Assembly: GCA_030340625.1 (NCBI GenBank) | Contig: JAOPHQ010002845.1 | Coordinates: 248,001 to 312,000 of the forward strand | Source: Merluccius polli | Lineage: Eukaryota > Chordata > Actinopteri > Gadiformes > Merlucciidae | Length of the DNA: 64,000 nt | Direction: 5' to 3' | Shown here: piece after piece, positions 1-10,993 of the stretch | How the letters are laid out: each line of letters opens with the position of its first letter | Numbering within the stretch: the first letter of the stretch is position 1 | Position numbers and translations under genes: made by a program | The notes under the pieces: generated by a model | Seen by the model: the letters and a program-made list of their open reading frames with translations, nothing else | Told to the model about the DNA's origin: nothing | Databases searched by the model: none

Positions 1-589
1 GACGTTTTTCTGTAGGCCAACCCGGAAGTTGGCGTCGCCCTGGGTTCCCTTGACAAAAAGCCAATGAAGATAATCTTCCCCAATGAACACTACTGTTATG
101 ATTTTTGAAGCGTAAATGCAATCGCCAGAAGTTTTTTAAGACATGTAAAAGCTTCAAAATTCACGAGTGGGGTATTTACTGACGTGTTTTATGTCGTAGA
201 CCCAAACGTGGCCATCTCTAAAGCTTGTGTTAACCACAGACCTTATTAATCGAACCAAAAACCCATTCAAAAAACCCATTGACTTCGAGACGAGGGAACC
301 GAAAGTGCCAACATGCTAACGGATTTCCGGGTTTTAGGACTCATTCCTGCACCATTCTAGTCACACGGGACTAGTATTACCAGGGGACCACGTGTGATTT
401 AGCCCCCCCCACATCTGTTCATCGTGCTGCGCATTCGCTCTGGATAAGCAAGTGTCTGTATTTTACTCTGAAATGACTGACATCATCCCTGGATATGATG
501 TCAAGGCTCTGCAAAACATCCGGTTCCTGAATGACAAAAGCAATGGCTGCTAATTTTTCTCCTGTCGTCCTCTCTGTCTTATCAGTATC
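1..589. other. Non-coding, no gene recognised
   Basis: No convincing coding exon, RNA gene or mobile-element end is visible here. A short open frame on the minus strand (419-682) runs into the LINE tail that follows and has no recognisable domain. By position this should be intron or upstream sequence of sdhd, whose first two exons are expected to the left of the window. Confidence 0.5.
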
Positions 590-1130
590 TGAATCAGAAT
601 GAGATTTATTGCCAGATAAGTTTTCACTTACAAGCAATTTGCCTTGGTACAAATGGTACATGCAATAAACCAGTACTATCAATTTATAAATATAAGAAAT
701 ATTACAATAAAAAATATGTTACTATAACAAATATGTACAATATGGGGATGTGCGGAGCTCACAGTATATATAATATGTGCAACGGTCAAGTATTGTAGAC
801 CAGGATGTGCGTTAAAGTAACGTGTAGTGTCTATCGGTGGGGGGTTTAAGAGTTATTGGGGGTCACAGGCCTTGTTGATGAGGCCCACTGCAGTCGGAAA
901 TAAACAGTTTTTGTGGCGTGAGCTTTTGGTCCTGGTGGACTTCAGCCTCCTGCCAGAGGGGAGTGATTCCAAAAGTGTGTGTCTGGGGTGGGATGGGTCG
1001 ACTACAATCTTCCCTGCCCGCCTCAGGGTCTTCGAGGCATACAGGACCTGGAGGGATGGCAGATTTGCAGCCAATCACCTTCTCAGCAGAGCAAATGGTA
1101 CACTGCAGACTATATCCTGCTAATTGCCTA
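590..1130 (-). mobile_element. LINE 3' end remnant (CR1/Rex1-like), minus strand
   Basis: Read on the minus strand, the segment ends in an AATAAA-rich tail followed by a TCTGATTCAGAT-type repeat near 590-610. That is the usual 3' terminus of a common group of fish LINEs. Upstream, at 1078-853, two overlapping minus frames carry the motif LPSGRRLKSTRTKSSRHKN and a following F-P-A-L pattern, which is typical of the C-terminal tail of fish CR1/Rex1-type reverse transcriptase ORFs. The two frames overlap, so at least one frameshift is present. The copy is 5'-truncated and dead. The clade assignment is from motif memory and is tentative. Confidence 0.6.
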
Positions 1131-1809
1131 ACTAATGTGCAATAATCTGCAGTAAAAGACGTTTGTGGTGTGACCGCAACCCATTTCAGTTGGAAGACGG
1201 CGCTGGTTAAACCCGGAGCGCTACTGACGTAATGACCATTACTTACTTTCTATTCAGACTGATGAGACTGAAGACGCTGTCTGCTGCTCTCATAGTTCTG
1301 CCAACTGTGTGCGCATCCACACTGGGCGTGTTCCTACAGCTGAGCGTACCCTTTTTTTTGGGGGGTGGGGGGGGGGAGGAACTTGTATCAAACAAATTGC
1401 AATAGGTAATGTGCAAACAATGGCAACTGAAAATAATTGGAAATTTAGCAAGAGGGCACACCAATGCTAACACTCAGATAAGAAACATCAATATCAATAT
1501 ATCAATTCAGGAAGATCAGGAAGAAGTCTGATAAGATGCAGAAGAACAAATTGTAAAGGCACAATTTTTCTGAATTTTTACAGTGGTCTACAGTGTTGAT
1601 ATGAAACTTTTGAGACATGTTGACATAAAAGACTACTGACTACTAAGACTACTAAGAAACACAAAACAGTCTTGTTTAATATAGCCCTTGGTATCAGATT
1701 TGAGCATCATTGAAGTTCCCCCTAGAGCCTACCAGTATCTATGCGTTCCTTATTATTGCTGGTTGCATCTGGGGCCATTCATCTTATCTTTCCCCCTTTT
1801 TTACAGCAG
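1131..1809. other. Probable sdhd intron 2
   Basis: The stretch lies directly upstream of sdhd exon 3 and ends in a pyrimidine-rich run and a CAG acceptor at 1807-1809. A CAG three bases earlier (1804-1806) is a possible alternative acceptor. A G-rich run lies at 1352-1378. I could not place exon 1 or 2 of sdhd here with confidence. Confidence 0.4.
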
Positions 1810-1957
1810 GTTCCAGCTCCAATGCAGCCTCTTTGCACTGGACAGGCGAGCGAGTGGTGAGCATCTTGCTGCTGGCCCTGGGGCCCGCCGCATACCTCTA
1901 CCCTGGCCCCGTCGTGGACTATTCCCTGGCCGCAACCCTTACCCTGCACGGACACTG
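1810..1957 (+). CDS. sdhd: sdhd exon 3 (succinate dehydrogenase cytochrome b small subunit)
   Basis: The exon encodes part of the membrane anchor subunit D of mitochondrial complex II, which with subunit C holds haem b and binds ubiquinone in the inner membrane. The translation contains [13 protein letters not shown], the start of the mature anchor domain, then a hydrophobic first helix ([16 protein letters not shown]) and [14 protein letters not shown], all characteristic of vertebrate SDHD. The acceptor is CAG at 1807-1809 and the exon starts at codon position 2. It ends at codon position 2 before a GT donor at 1958. Both phases agree with human exon 3 as I recall it; human is 145 bp and this exon is 148 bp, one codon longer. 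Teleosts can carry duplicates (sdhda/sdhdb) and I cannot tell which this is. Exons 1 and 2, including the mitochondrial targeting peptide, are outside the window or unrecognised. Confidence 0.93.
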
Positions 1958-1959
1958 GT

Positions 1960-1979
1960 GGGTGGGTGGGTGGGTGGGT
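1960..1979 (+). repeat. (GGGT)5 tract at the sdhd intron 3 donor
   Basis: Immediately after the GT donor dinucleotide (1958-1959) come five GGG runs separated by single T residues, then a short TG-rich run. Four or more G3 runs with one-base loops is the classic parallel G-quadruplex pattern. It lies on the transcript strand, so it could fold in the pre-mRNA over the 5' splice site. The effect on splicing is inference. Confidence 0.85.
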
Positions 1980-2063
1980 GTGCGTGTGTGCTGTTCATCT
2001 TACTCTTGACCTTTTAAGTAAAAAGTTGCTAAAAGAATCTTGTGATAAGGCTCATTGAAAACC

Positions 2064-2087
2064 TTTTTTTTTTTTTTTTTTTTTTTT
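2064..2087 (+). repeat. Poly-T run in sdhd intron 3
   Basis: A run of 24 T bases. It does not border a recognisable retroelement on its left side and may simply be a microsatellite. Confidence 0.8.
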
Positions 2088-2165
2088 CAAAATCCCCGAT
2101 GTTTTTAGTTTCCAATAAATGATTTGACTGGTTAGTAATATTAATAAATTCGATTTTATAGCTTT

Positions 2166-2760
2166 TTCTAGCATCAGGTCCCAAAGCGCTTTACATGTGG
2201 GAAACACAGAACAAGAATAAAATAAAGTCAAATAAAAGTAAAAAATTAAATTAAAGATAAAAGATCAGGGGCCAAAGGCCAGGCTAAATAAGTAGGTCTT
2301 CAGCTGGCTTTTGAAAATGCTGACAGGTCAAACATTGTGGATCAATATGGGTAGGGAGATCCAGAGTGGGGGCAGCCACACTAAAAGCTCTGTCCCCATA
2401 AGCAGCAACCTGCTGTGGGGAATCTTAAGCAGTCTGGTGTCTGAGGAGCACTGTGAGATACTGGGGGGCGAGGGCCTGGAGGATCTTGTAAATGTTATGG
2501 GGCTTGACTGGGAGCCAGTGGAGGTGGATGAGAGTGGGGTGATGTGCGGGGTTTGGTGTGGTTGAGAACCCTGGCAGCAGAGTTCCTGAACGTACTGGAG
2601 CCTCTCGAGGGCTTTGTCCATTACAATAGTCCAGATGGGAGGTGATAACGTGTGGATGAGACTGTCTGCCACGGAGTCAGTGAGGGATGACCGGAGTCTG
2701 GAAATGTTTTTGAGGTGGCAAAATGCAAATTTAGTGATGGACTTGATGTGGGGCTCGAAT
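2166..2760 (-). mobile_element. L2-type LINE 3' remnant inside sdhd intron 3, minus strand
   Basis: The plus strand reads as the antisense of an L2-like reverse-transcriptase C-terminus and 3' UTR. Minus-strand frames give fragments of the usual series: a GLDYCN-like region read as an out-of-frame TIVMDKALERLQ, then VQELCCQGSQ, and the 3' terminus contains the AGCGCTTTACA motif common to fish L2 ends. At least two frameshifts are needed to follow the protein. The copy is 5'-truncated and lies in sense-opposite orientation within intron 3 of sdhd (1958-3829). Confidence 0.7.
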
Positions 2761-3115
2761 TATAGGGTTGAATAGTGGTTTGAAAGAGGCAAAAGCAAAA
2801 TGCCCTTTATATGTATGCTTGTTACTGATTGCTGATGGTTTATTTGAGATTTGCTTTAATGATCCAATGTATAAAAGTATTATGTGGGACATATACAAAG
2901 GTATGTGGGTTTTTTTGGTGACTTTTGCCTTGGTGCTATTCCATTTGAACATTTCCAAGGTTGTCTTTAGGGTTTACTGGTGCTTTATGGGTCAGTATGT
3001 GTCTGTCAATGCCAATATTGGCATGCACAGTTTTATGGATAGGTCTTTGTGACATTCAGGGTTTATGGGGAAAGTGGAATTAAAAATTATTGTAAAAAAA
3101 GACAACTTTCTTTAA

Positions 3116-3135
3116 CCCCCCCCCCCCCCCCCCCC
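3116..3135 (+). repeat. Poly-C run
   Basis: About 20 consecutive C bases in sdhd intron 3. Length is likely unstable or uncertain in any assembly. Confidence 0.85.
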
Positions 3136-3424
3136 GTGGCCAACTGTGTTTGCCGACGTGAGAATGTGGCTTTAGCTTAGCGTCGCAGCGCAATGCTCAA
3201 TCATCACTCTGAGCACAGAGCAAGTGACATCGGCATGCGTCGACCGCAAAATCCAAGTCACAAGTGGCGATAATTCCTCCTAAGTCATGGCATTTGAGAG
3301 GACTCTTGGAGTGTTCCTGAGTTCCTGGCCAGTGCTGTCCTTGGTGAGACCGTCCCCGGTCAGGGTATTAATCACCTGTCCATTAGTGTTGCCGTAACCA
3401 CGCACTGGAAAGCATTAAGAAAAT

Positions 3425-3444
3425 GGGGGGGGGGGGGGGGGGGG
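3425..3444 (+). repeat. Poly-G run
   Basis: About 20 consecutive G bases in sdhd intron 3, 290 bp after the poly-C run and on the same strand as written. The two runs could pair with one another as single strands. Confidence 0.85.
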
Positions 3445-3829
3445 TGTTGTCCTAGTTGGCTCTATGGATAAGCCCCAATGAGAAGGGAAAGGTCGGAAAG
3501 ACTAGCTGATTATAGCTAATCTCCCTTGTATGTGCCGTCGTTTATTGCTGGGACAAACTATTTAATCTTACCCAATACTTTGGCTGTAGTCTTGTGTGTT
3601 AGGTAGAGGAAGGGTTGGGATTTTGTGAGTCACAATGTATGTATTCGTTATGTGTCAGAATGCTTAATGCACTCGAAAGGTGTGATGTTTTTATGTTTCT
3701 GGTCCTTTTAAAGGAGTAACCTTTAAAAGGACATGTTTTTGTCTTGGTTGGTATACTTAGTGAGAAGAGGTCAACTTAACGTACTTTGTTACTTTGTTTT
3801 ATTCTAAAATGAGGTTTTATTTATTGTAG

Positions 3830-3995
3830 GGGCATTGGCCAAGTGCTAACCGACTACGTTCATGGGGACGCCAAAATCAAGATGGCCAACGCGGGTCTCT
3901 TTCTCCTGTCAACAGTCACCTTCGCTGGCCTCTGCTACTTCAACTACAACGACGTGGGCATCTGCAAAGCCATTGCCCTGCTCTGGAGCAAATAA
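3830..3995 (+). CDS. sdhd: sdhd exon 4, terminal coding exon
   Basis: The exon follows a TATTGTAG acceptor and completes the codon split at exon 3. It encodes the end of complex II subunit [21 protein letters not shown], a hydrophobic last helix, then [20 protein letters not shown] and a TAA stop at 3993-3995. The DYVHGD and FNYxDVGICKA motifs are diagnostic of SDHD; the conserved aspartate and tyrosine in this region lie near the ubiquinone site in the family. The coding length, 166 bp, equals that of human exon 4. Reading frame is intact across the exon 3/4 junction, so this copy looks functional. The intron between exons 3 and 4 is 1,872 bp and carries an L2 remnant and several homopolymers. 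Confidence 0.95.
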
Positions 3996-5202
3996 TCACA
4001 AAAACAAAGCTGAACTGAGGACTCAGGAGCTCAGACGGCTGACCCCAAGCACCAGGACAGGACATGGGATTGAAGACTGCGGGGGATGTGGTGGGGGTGA
4101 ATGCTGTGCTTGCTGATTGTAAAACATTCAAGGAAGGGATAATATGTAAATTCTTTATAAATATATATAACTTACCATTACAGCGATTCACAAGTAGTGC
4201 ATGTGTGTGTACTTGTAATTAATATATCCATTCAGGCTTCTCACTGATTTCTTGTCTTCATGTTTTGTTTCTGCAGATATAGGCACTGAGTTGAAACGTG
4301 TTAAAAAATGACATCTGGGGACATCCGTTTCCTCCACAATACGTCCTACTACCTTTTGATGTGACACTATTGGGTTTAAAGGGGCAGCACTGCAGAAGTG
4401 AGCAAAATGCATGAGAGTAACCTTTGTCATCCACATCACTTCTCCTGACAATGTTATTGTTTGGAGAAAAAAATTTAACCGTAAAAGGGGAGTATTTATA
4501 AGCCACTTCAGTAATTTATAGTCTGCTAATCTTGACATTGTTTCTCTGGCTTGACAGATGGTAACAAATGCTGTTCTGACTAATTCTAGAACCTTTTCTG
4601 CGAACTTCACACACTCCCTTCTTATAATTAATGCCACAAATATGAGAATAATATTTATACTCTTCTTTGACTGTTGAATAGTCAAAGCCATTAATATGTA
4701 TTATATATTTGGCACTAATAATTGCGCATATCTGTGTATAAATACAATATTGGAACTAATTTCTTCCTGTGCACAGTAGGGAAGGCACGACAGTCACGTT
4801 GGGCAAGTTGGTAGTTCTAAGAGCAGTTAGATATTGCTATCTATTTATTGATGGCAATACCAGAATTGTATTTTGACCATAAGTTGTCAAATGCCTCTTT
4901 GTACTTGGGCAGTCATTTGCTCCCCACTGTGAAAGTCTTGAGTTAGGCTTTGTGTCTTGCATTGCTTGTGCAGTAGGTGTCTCTTGTGCGCTTGTAATAG
5001 TTTGCTCATTAGGCTACATCGAGTTCAACTGTCATTTTTACTAAAGTGTGTCCTTTCAGAATGCTACGCAGTACAAACAAATGAGACATGCCTTGTAAAC
5101 AACATTGTTCAAGTCTCACCAGATTAAAGTTGGATCTATAAGTTGTTTGCCTTTATTGAAACATGAATGAAAATTGTAATGAATCCTTCAGTATTTTTAT
5201 CC
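3996..5202 (+). other. sdhd 3' UTR and intergenic region
   Basis: No further gene is recognised. A TATAAATATATATAA stretch at about 4159-4173 could act as a weak polyadenylation signal, but a clean AATAAA followed by a GT-rich element was not seen close to the stop. Minus-strand open frames at 4188-4691 have no recognisable domain. The stretch ends at the TSD of the large hAT element. Confidence 0.4.
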
Positions 5203-5673
5203 TTATAGGCCAGGGGTGGCCAACCAGTTAGACTAAGAGCCAAATGTTTTACTGTGTTACTGCAAAGAGCGACATCATACACATAGGCACACATGAACAT
5301 CCCCCCTAACCCTTCCTCATTCACGCACGCACACACCTCTGTTCAGCCAGTGAAGTGGCGCTGAAGTTTTGAAGCCTTGAAATGCGCTAATGACGCCTGG
5401 CGTATAAGGCAGAATGGCTTGCCATTATGTTCAACAAAACAATATAAGGCAAGGCAAGGCAGCTTTATTTATATAGCGCATTTCATACACAATGGCAACT
5501 CGATGCGCTTTACATAAAACAATAAGAATTGAAATTAAAATTAAAAAATAAATAAATAAAAAACAACTGCAGAAGAATAGAAAGAAATAAAATACTATAA
5601 GAGCAGCATAAAATCATGATTTAAAAGGACATAGTGCAAATAAAATGTACAATTTAAAGTGCTTTGAACAAGC

Positions 5674-8600
5674 TCAATCATAAGCACAGGAGAAGAGAAG
5701 TGTTTTTAACCTGGATTTAAAAATGTTCACAGTTGGGGCTGATTTCAGTTTGGCTGGTAGTTTGTTCCAGTTTTGTGCAGCATAACAGCTAAAAGCTGCT
5801 TCACCATGTTTAGTTTGAACTCTGGGCTTCACTATCTGACCTGAGTCAGTAGATCTCAGAGCCCTACTGGGTTTGTATTCTACTAAGATGTCATTCATGT
5901 ATTCTGGACCTAAACCATTTGTAGACCAGTAGCAGAACCAGTAGCAGAACTTCTAAAAAAAAATCTATTCTATAGCTGACTGGGAGCCAGTGTAAAGACT
6001 TTAGAACTGGATTAATGTGCTCTGATCTCTTTGTTCTGGTTAAAACTCGAGCTGCAGCATTCTGAATGAGCTGCAGCTGTTTAATGCTTTTTTGTGGGAG
6101 TCCAGTCATAAGACCGTTACAGTAGTCGAGTCTACTGGAGATGAAAGCATGAATCAACTTCTCTTGGTCTGTTTGAGACATAAAACCCTTCACTCTGGAT
6201 ATGTTCTTAAGCTGATAGAAGGCTGTTTTGGTGATGGATTTGATATGACTGCTGAAGGTCAAATCTGAGTCTATCAGCACGCCAAGGTTTCTGACTTGGT
6301 CCCTAGTTTTTAGAGAGAGTGACTCGAGATGTTTACTGACGGCAATCCTCTTCTCTTTATTGCCAAAAACAATTACCTCAGTTTTGTCCTGATTTAATTG
6401 AAGGAAATGTTGGTTCATCCAATTTGTTACTTGCTCTAAACAGTGACACAATGACTGTATTGGACTGTAGTCATCTGAGGACAGTGCTATGTATATCTGC
6501 GTGTCATCTGCATAACTGTGATAGTCTACATTAGAGTTCTGCAGAACTTGACCCAAAGGCAGCATATATAGACTGAACAGAAGGGGTCCAAGAACTGACC
6601 CCTGAGGAACTCCACATGTCATAGCCATTCGATTGGATTCATAACTTCCAATGGTCACAAAATAACTCCGCTCCTCCAAGTAGGACCTGAACCATTCTAG
6701 GACTGTTCCGCTGAGTCCTGCCCAAGTTTCCAACCTGTTCAACAATATACTGTGATCCACAGTGTCAAATGCAGCACTGAGATCCAACAGGACCAGAACT
6801 GACACCTTGCCTGAGTCAGTGTTTAACCTAATATCATTTAACACTCTAATAAGAGCTGTTTCTGTACTGTGGTGAGGTCGGAAGCCTGATTGAAATTTGT
6901 CGAAAAGGCCACTGGAATTCAAGAAATTGCTGAGTTGATTAAAAACCACTTTCTCAACGATCTTGGCTATAAAAGGAAGATTTGAGATAGGTCTGTAGTT
7001 GGTTAACATGGAAGCATCCACCGATCTCTTTTTTAAGAGTGGCTTAATGGCAGCTACTTTTAGGGATTTAGGAAACGTGCCCGATTGAAGTGAGCTATTT
7101 AGTATTTGTCGCAAATCTATTTGGACAGAGTTCACAATAGTTTTAAAAAAGTCTGATGGCATTGTGTCAAGACAGCATGTTGATGGTTTTAGATGCTGAA
7201 CTGTTTCCTCTATAGTTTTTTGGTCAACTGTATTAAATTCTGACATCGCAGTTGAGTTATTCCTGGGAGGTCTTAGGGATTGCGTTATTTTATTGTTTTG
7301 TTGATTTGTGTTAATATTTAACCTTATGGACTGGATTTCTTCACTGAAAAAGCAAGCAAATTCATTGCATTTTGCTGTGGAAAGGAGTTCTGGAGCTATC
7401 TGTTTAGGGGGGTTTGTCAGCTTATCAACCATAGCAAATAGAGTGCGAGTGTTGTTGATGTTCTTATTAATAATTTCAGAAAAGTGTCGCTGTCTAGCCT
7501 TGAGTAACTCATAGTTAAAATTACAAAGACTTATTTTGTAGAGGTCATGGTGAATTTGAAGTTTAGTTTTTCTCCACTTACACTCTGCTTTCCTGCATTC
7601 TGTTTTTAAAGCCTTTAGCATCATAGTGTTCCTCCATGGTGTTTTCTTTTCTGGTCAAGGTTGTCTTAGTTTTAATAGGTGCAACAGCATCCATGACATT
7701 TGAGATTTTCCAGTTAAATTTATCTAGGAGTTCATCAACTGACTCTGCACTCACAGTTGGTGACATAGCTATAGCCTCCATAAACTTTGCACTGGTATTC
7801 TCATTTATGTACCTTCTCTTAACAGACACAGAGGTTAACTGAACATTTGGAATGATCTGTAAGTCAAAGAACACACAGAAATGATCAGAAAGAGCCAAGT
7901 CCTTAACATCAACAGAAGAAATGTTAACACCTTTAGAGATAACCAGATCCAGAGTGTGGCCTCGAGTGTGTGTGGGCCCTTTCACATGTTGCAAGAGGCC
8001 AAAAGTGTCAAGTAGAGCAGAGAGTTCTTTGGCATTACTGTCCATGTTATTGTCTACGTGAATGTTAAAATCCCCTGATATGATAAAAAAGTTGTAATCA
8101 ATGCAGATAACTGACAGCAGTTCAGCAAACTCATCAATGAATTTTCCTGAGTATCTTGGAGGTCTATAAATGATTTAAAAAATGACTTTTGGATCACCTT
8201 TTAGTAAAAAACAGAGATATTCAAAAGAGCTAAAATCACCTAACGTAATTTCCTTGCACTGAAATACAGATTTAAAGATGGCAGCAACTCCCCCGCCTTT
8301 CTTACCAGTTCGACACTTGTTCATAAAACTGAAATTTGTTGGTGCTGCCTCATTGAGAATAGCACAACAGCTACCTTCAGTCAGCCATGTTTCACTAAGA
8401 AGTAAAACATCTAGATCATAGGTCATAATGACGTCATTAACTAACAGTGATTTGTTGACTAGTGATCTGATATTGAGTAGAGCTAATCTTGTGGAGATAG
8501 CAGGAGACACTGGTATATTTTGAGGTTGACATGCTATACTTAATAAATTGGCAGATTTACCCTTTTTATTTCTCACCAGTTTAACCATTCTTCTGTTACC

Positions 8601-8702
8601 TGTCATCACAGGGATTGAGAAGGCTATCTGAACTCCATAGGGCCCTGACTTTTCCTGGGGGAGAACATTATTGGTATCAGTATTGCAGCCTGGACCCGGC
8701 AC
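5674..8702 (-). pseudogene. L2-type LINE ORF2, endonuclease plus reverse transcriptase, broken
   Basis: The protein is read in pieces 8702-8175, 8045-7578, 7624-5891 and 5898-5674. The N-terminus carries an APE-type endonuclease: LALLNIRSLVNKS, LLLSETWL and GKKGGGVAAIF, then the second half with LDLVISKGVNISS and LSDHFCVFFDL. The reverse transcriptase contains [66 protein letters not shown] and the catalytic SYADDTQIYI. The tail contains SRLDYCNGLM, QNAAARVL and INPVLKSLHWLPV. Breaks at about 8170-8050, 7600 and 5900 need frameshifts, and a small repeat in AGCAGAACC near 5930-5950 sits at the last break. The element therefore cannot make an intact ORF2 as written. Confidence 0.85.
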
Positions 8703-8715
8703 GTATCAGTCCGAC

Positions 8716-10215
8716 TCACAGATTATCTGAATCAGAGGAGGTGGAGGGGCTCTGTGACGTGGGGCTGGACGAGGAGGGGGATTTAGGGGAGAAAAAAATG
8801 GGATTTGGGCGTGGTGTGAGTTGGAAATCCAGAAAATGGGGGAATGGGGAATTCGGACTGCGTGGAGAGAATGAAAGGCTGGATGGGGTCCCAGTGGGTG
8901 AAAGTTGGGAGTCTCCTGGTGGGGCTGGGGGAGACTCCACTTGTTGGGCTGTTGGGGCTGGGGGAGACTCCTCCTGTTGGGTTGTTGGGGCTGGGGGAGA
9001 CTCCTCCTGTTGGGTTGTTGGGGCTGGGGGAGACTCCTCATGTTGGGGTAAGGATGATGACGTTAAAGCCTCTCTCTCGGTGTGCTGTCCTTCATGGTCA
9101 CTCCTTATCTCAGGCGGTAGCAGTTTTTCTCCAGAAGGCTGTCTTATCTGTTGTTTTGGATTGTCTTGCCTCTTGTCCTTGGCAGGGGCTGCTGGTGACC
9201 GACGCAAAAAATCAAAAATGTTGTAGCTTAACAGCTGTAATCCTGACTTGTTAAGGCAAAATCCATCTGCCTCAAAGAGGTGTCTGCGTTCCCAAAAAAT
9301 GTTGAAATTGTCAATAAAGTTCACTGATTGAGCAGCACACGTATCTTTGAGCCATCTGTTTAGCATCAACAGCCTGCTGAATCTCTCGTCTCCTCGCCGA
9401 ACTGTTGGTAGAGGTCCACTGATAAACATCTCAGTATTCAGACATCGAACTTTGTTCAGCAGATCATTAAAATCCCGTTTCAATACCTCTGATTGTTGCT
9501 TGACAACATCAAGTGTTCCTGTGTGAATGACGAGAGATTTCACTGTCGGATGCTCAGCAGTGATTTCCAGAATTTTCTCTGAGATATCGGACACCATATC
9601 ATTGGTAAAACAAAGTACTTTGGTGTTTTTGCTGAAAAAGTGTTTTGTCTTATTCACAGCTCCGTCACCCACTATCAGCGTTTGAGGCCCAGTGGTTAGC
9701 TCTTTCTGCAGCCTTTTAGTATATGATTTAGCCTCATACCTTTCTCCGGTGCTGGAAGACCTTTCTTTTGGGGAGTCAGGGTCTTGTAAAAGTGGAGCAA
9801 ATCTGTTCTCTAGTAGAATCCCTGTGTCTTTGGTCGGTTTGCTCTTTCTTTTTGTTTTAGCCACATTCCACGGCTGTTTTCTCCTTGGTACTGGGGTTGA
9901 AGAGACCCTCCTGTGTGACGGCAGTGCAGGCCACTCAGTATCATCACGAGTCTCCAGGTGCTGGGTTCTGCCTGTTAACCGTCTTCCCATATCTGAGGGA
10001 GGCGATTTATCTTTACATGAATTATGCCTTGGCTTTGCACAAAGCATTTGTCTGTTAGCCTGCTCCTTTCCACTGATTTGGGTCATCGGTAGAGTGGTTT
10101 CATTCCCATATTGACCATTTACCTCCACGTTGACTTCGAGTCGCAGAATTTTCGTCTCCAGTACTGCTATCTTCTGGAGAAGTTTGTAGTAGTCATCCGT
10201 GGAAAAGGGAGGCAT
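8716..10215 (-). CDS. L2-type LINE ORF1 with SGNH-like esterase domain
   Basis: A 499-residue intact ORF. Residues near 15-45 form a short leucine-rich segment (YYKLLQKIAVLETKILRLEV) that may be a coiled coil. A central domain (about residues 175-340) has the SGNH/GDSL layout: TLIVGDGAVNKT for block I, VIHTGTLDV for the G/N block, FISGPLPTVRR, and a late FIDNFNIFW and LFEADGFCLNKSGLQLL for the final block. The catalytic Ser of block I is replaced by Gly-Asp and the usual Asp-His pair reads GFCLN, so activity is doubtful. The C-terminus is Pro/Ser-rich with four copies of an 11-residue EESPPAPTTQQ repeat. Esterase ORF1 proteins are known from CR1/L2 elements; they are thought to assist the ribonucleoprotein. 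It is the only long undisrupted frame in this LINE. Confidence 0.8.
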   Translation of the reverse strand: MPPFSTDDYYKLLQKIAVLETKILRLEVNVEVNGQYGNETTLPMTQISGKEQANRQMLCAKPRHNSCKDKSPPSDMGRRLTGRTQHLETRDDTEWPALPSHRRVSSTPVPRRKQPWNVAKTKRKSKPTKDTGILLENRFAPLLQDPDSPKERSSSTGERYEAKSYTKRLQKELTTGPQTLIVGDGAVNKTKHFFSKNTKVLCFTNDMVSDISEKILEITAEHPTVKSLVIHTGTLDVVKQQSEVLKRDFNDLLNKVRCLNTEMFISGPLPTVRRGDERFSRLLMLNRWLKDTCAAQSVNFIDNFNIFWERRHLFEADGFCLNKSGLQLLSYNIFDFLRRSPAAPAKDKRQDNPKQQIRQPSGEKLLPPEIRSDHEGQHTEREALTSSSLPQHEESPPAPTTQQEESPPAPTTQQEESPPAPTAQQVESPPAPPGDSQLSPTGTPSSLSFSPRSPNSPFPHFLDFQLTPRPNPIFFSPKSPSSSSPTSQSPSTSSDSDNL

Positions 10216-10704
10216 CTTGTTGCTAATTAGCTTAGCTTAGCTCCACAAACCCAGTCAGTATAGTGCAGGCTTATGCTGCTGATAGGCCACACTCACGAAG
10301 TAAAAAGGGTTTAAATAATAGCCTTCAGATACTTTCATAAATTAAGCTCCCAGTGATTTAGAAGTATCCAGGACCCGCTTTCCATAAATTTTGCAGCAAA
10401 AGGATAAGATTACAATGGGAAAAAAAGAAAAGTAAGAAAGTAAGAGCGGAGAGCGAAGAGCGAAGCGTCTACTAGCGTCTACTCAAGGATATAAACTCTC
10501 CCACTCTGTTAAAAACGTCCTCTGTTCATCTTCATATTTTCGGTTTACTGTGCATTTTTTCCCTGCCATTTTCAGAGCGAACTTTTCAGAGCGAATATAG
10601 TCGTCTCCGGAGCAGAAGAAAAACAAATGAAAAGAAAAAAACGCCTTTTCGGCGGCACTTGACGCGCAGCAACGCTAAGAAATAGGACAGTGGCGTGAAG
10701 TGTA

Positions 10705-10728
10705 GCGCGCCGGCACGTGCCGGCGCGC
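10705..10728. repeat. 24-bp perfect palindrome, GC only at its ends
   Basis: Each arm is GCGCGCCGGCAC followed by its exact reverse complement, with no spacer. It lies in a GC-rich part of the right side of the outer hAT, among CGG/CCG-rich sequence that may itself be a small foldback insertion. No family was recognised. Confidence 0.9.
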
Positions 10729-10993
10729 GCCTGCCGCCGCCGGTGTGAGGGTGTACATAGAAGTTAATAGGGGCGGCTGTTTTGACGCACGCCGTTCGGC
10801 GGCGGTGTGTTTTGGACTTTAGTTTTATGTCGAGCCTTGTCGCCTCCGTCATGGCGCTAATTAGCCAGTTCACGCGGGTGTGACGTCACATCAATGCCGA
10901 TCGGAGGCGAAGCCGATTAATATCGGGTGTTAGCGGCATTACATAGGGTTGTTTTGGGCAGTGTGAAAGGGGCTATACACAACACAACATTAT

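Larger units (their letters stand above)
5441..10550 (-). mobile_element. Near full-length L2-type LINE, minus strand
   Basis: The 3' end is at about 5441-5470, where the minus strand reads AAATGCGCTATATAAATAAAG followed by GCCTT repeats, a standard L2-family terminus. Two ORFs follow upstream: an esterase-type ORF1 (10215-8716) and an endonuclease/reverse-transcriptase ORF2 (about 8702-5674). The 5' end lies near 10,450-10,600; I could not fix it because no clear TSD was found. Total length is about 5 kb, so the copy is essentially complete although ORF2 is broken. Confidence 0.85.

Noticed and set aside
1261..1400. Possible sdhd exon 1 or 2 starting MRLKTLSAALIVL
   Set aside because: It has an acceptor-like CAG before it and a leader-like start, but no SDHD-specific residues, no donor at the right phase, and it runs into a G-rich repeat.
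7308..7842. Plus-strand open frames inside the L2-type LINE
   Set aside because: They are antisense shadows of the reverse-transcriptase and endonuclease frames.
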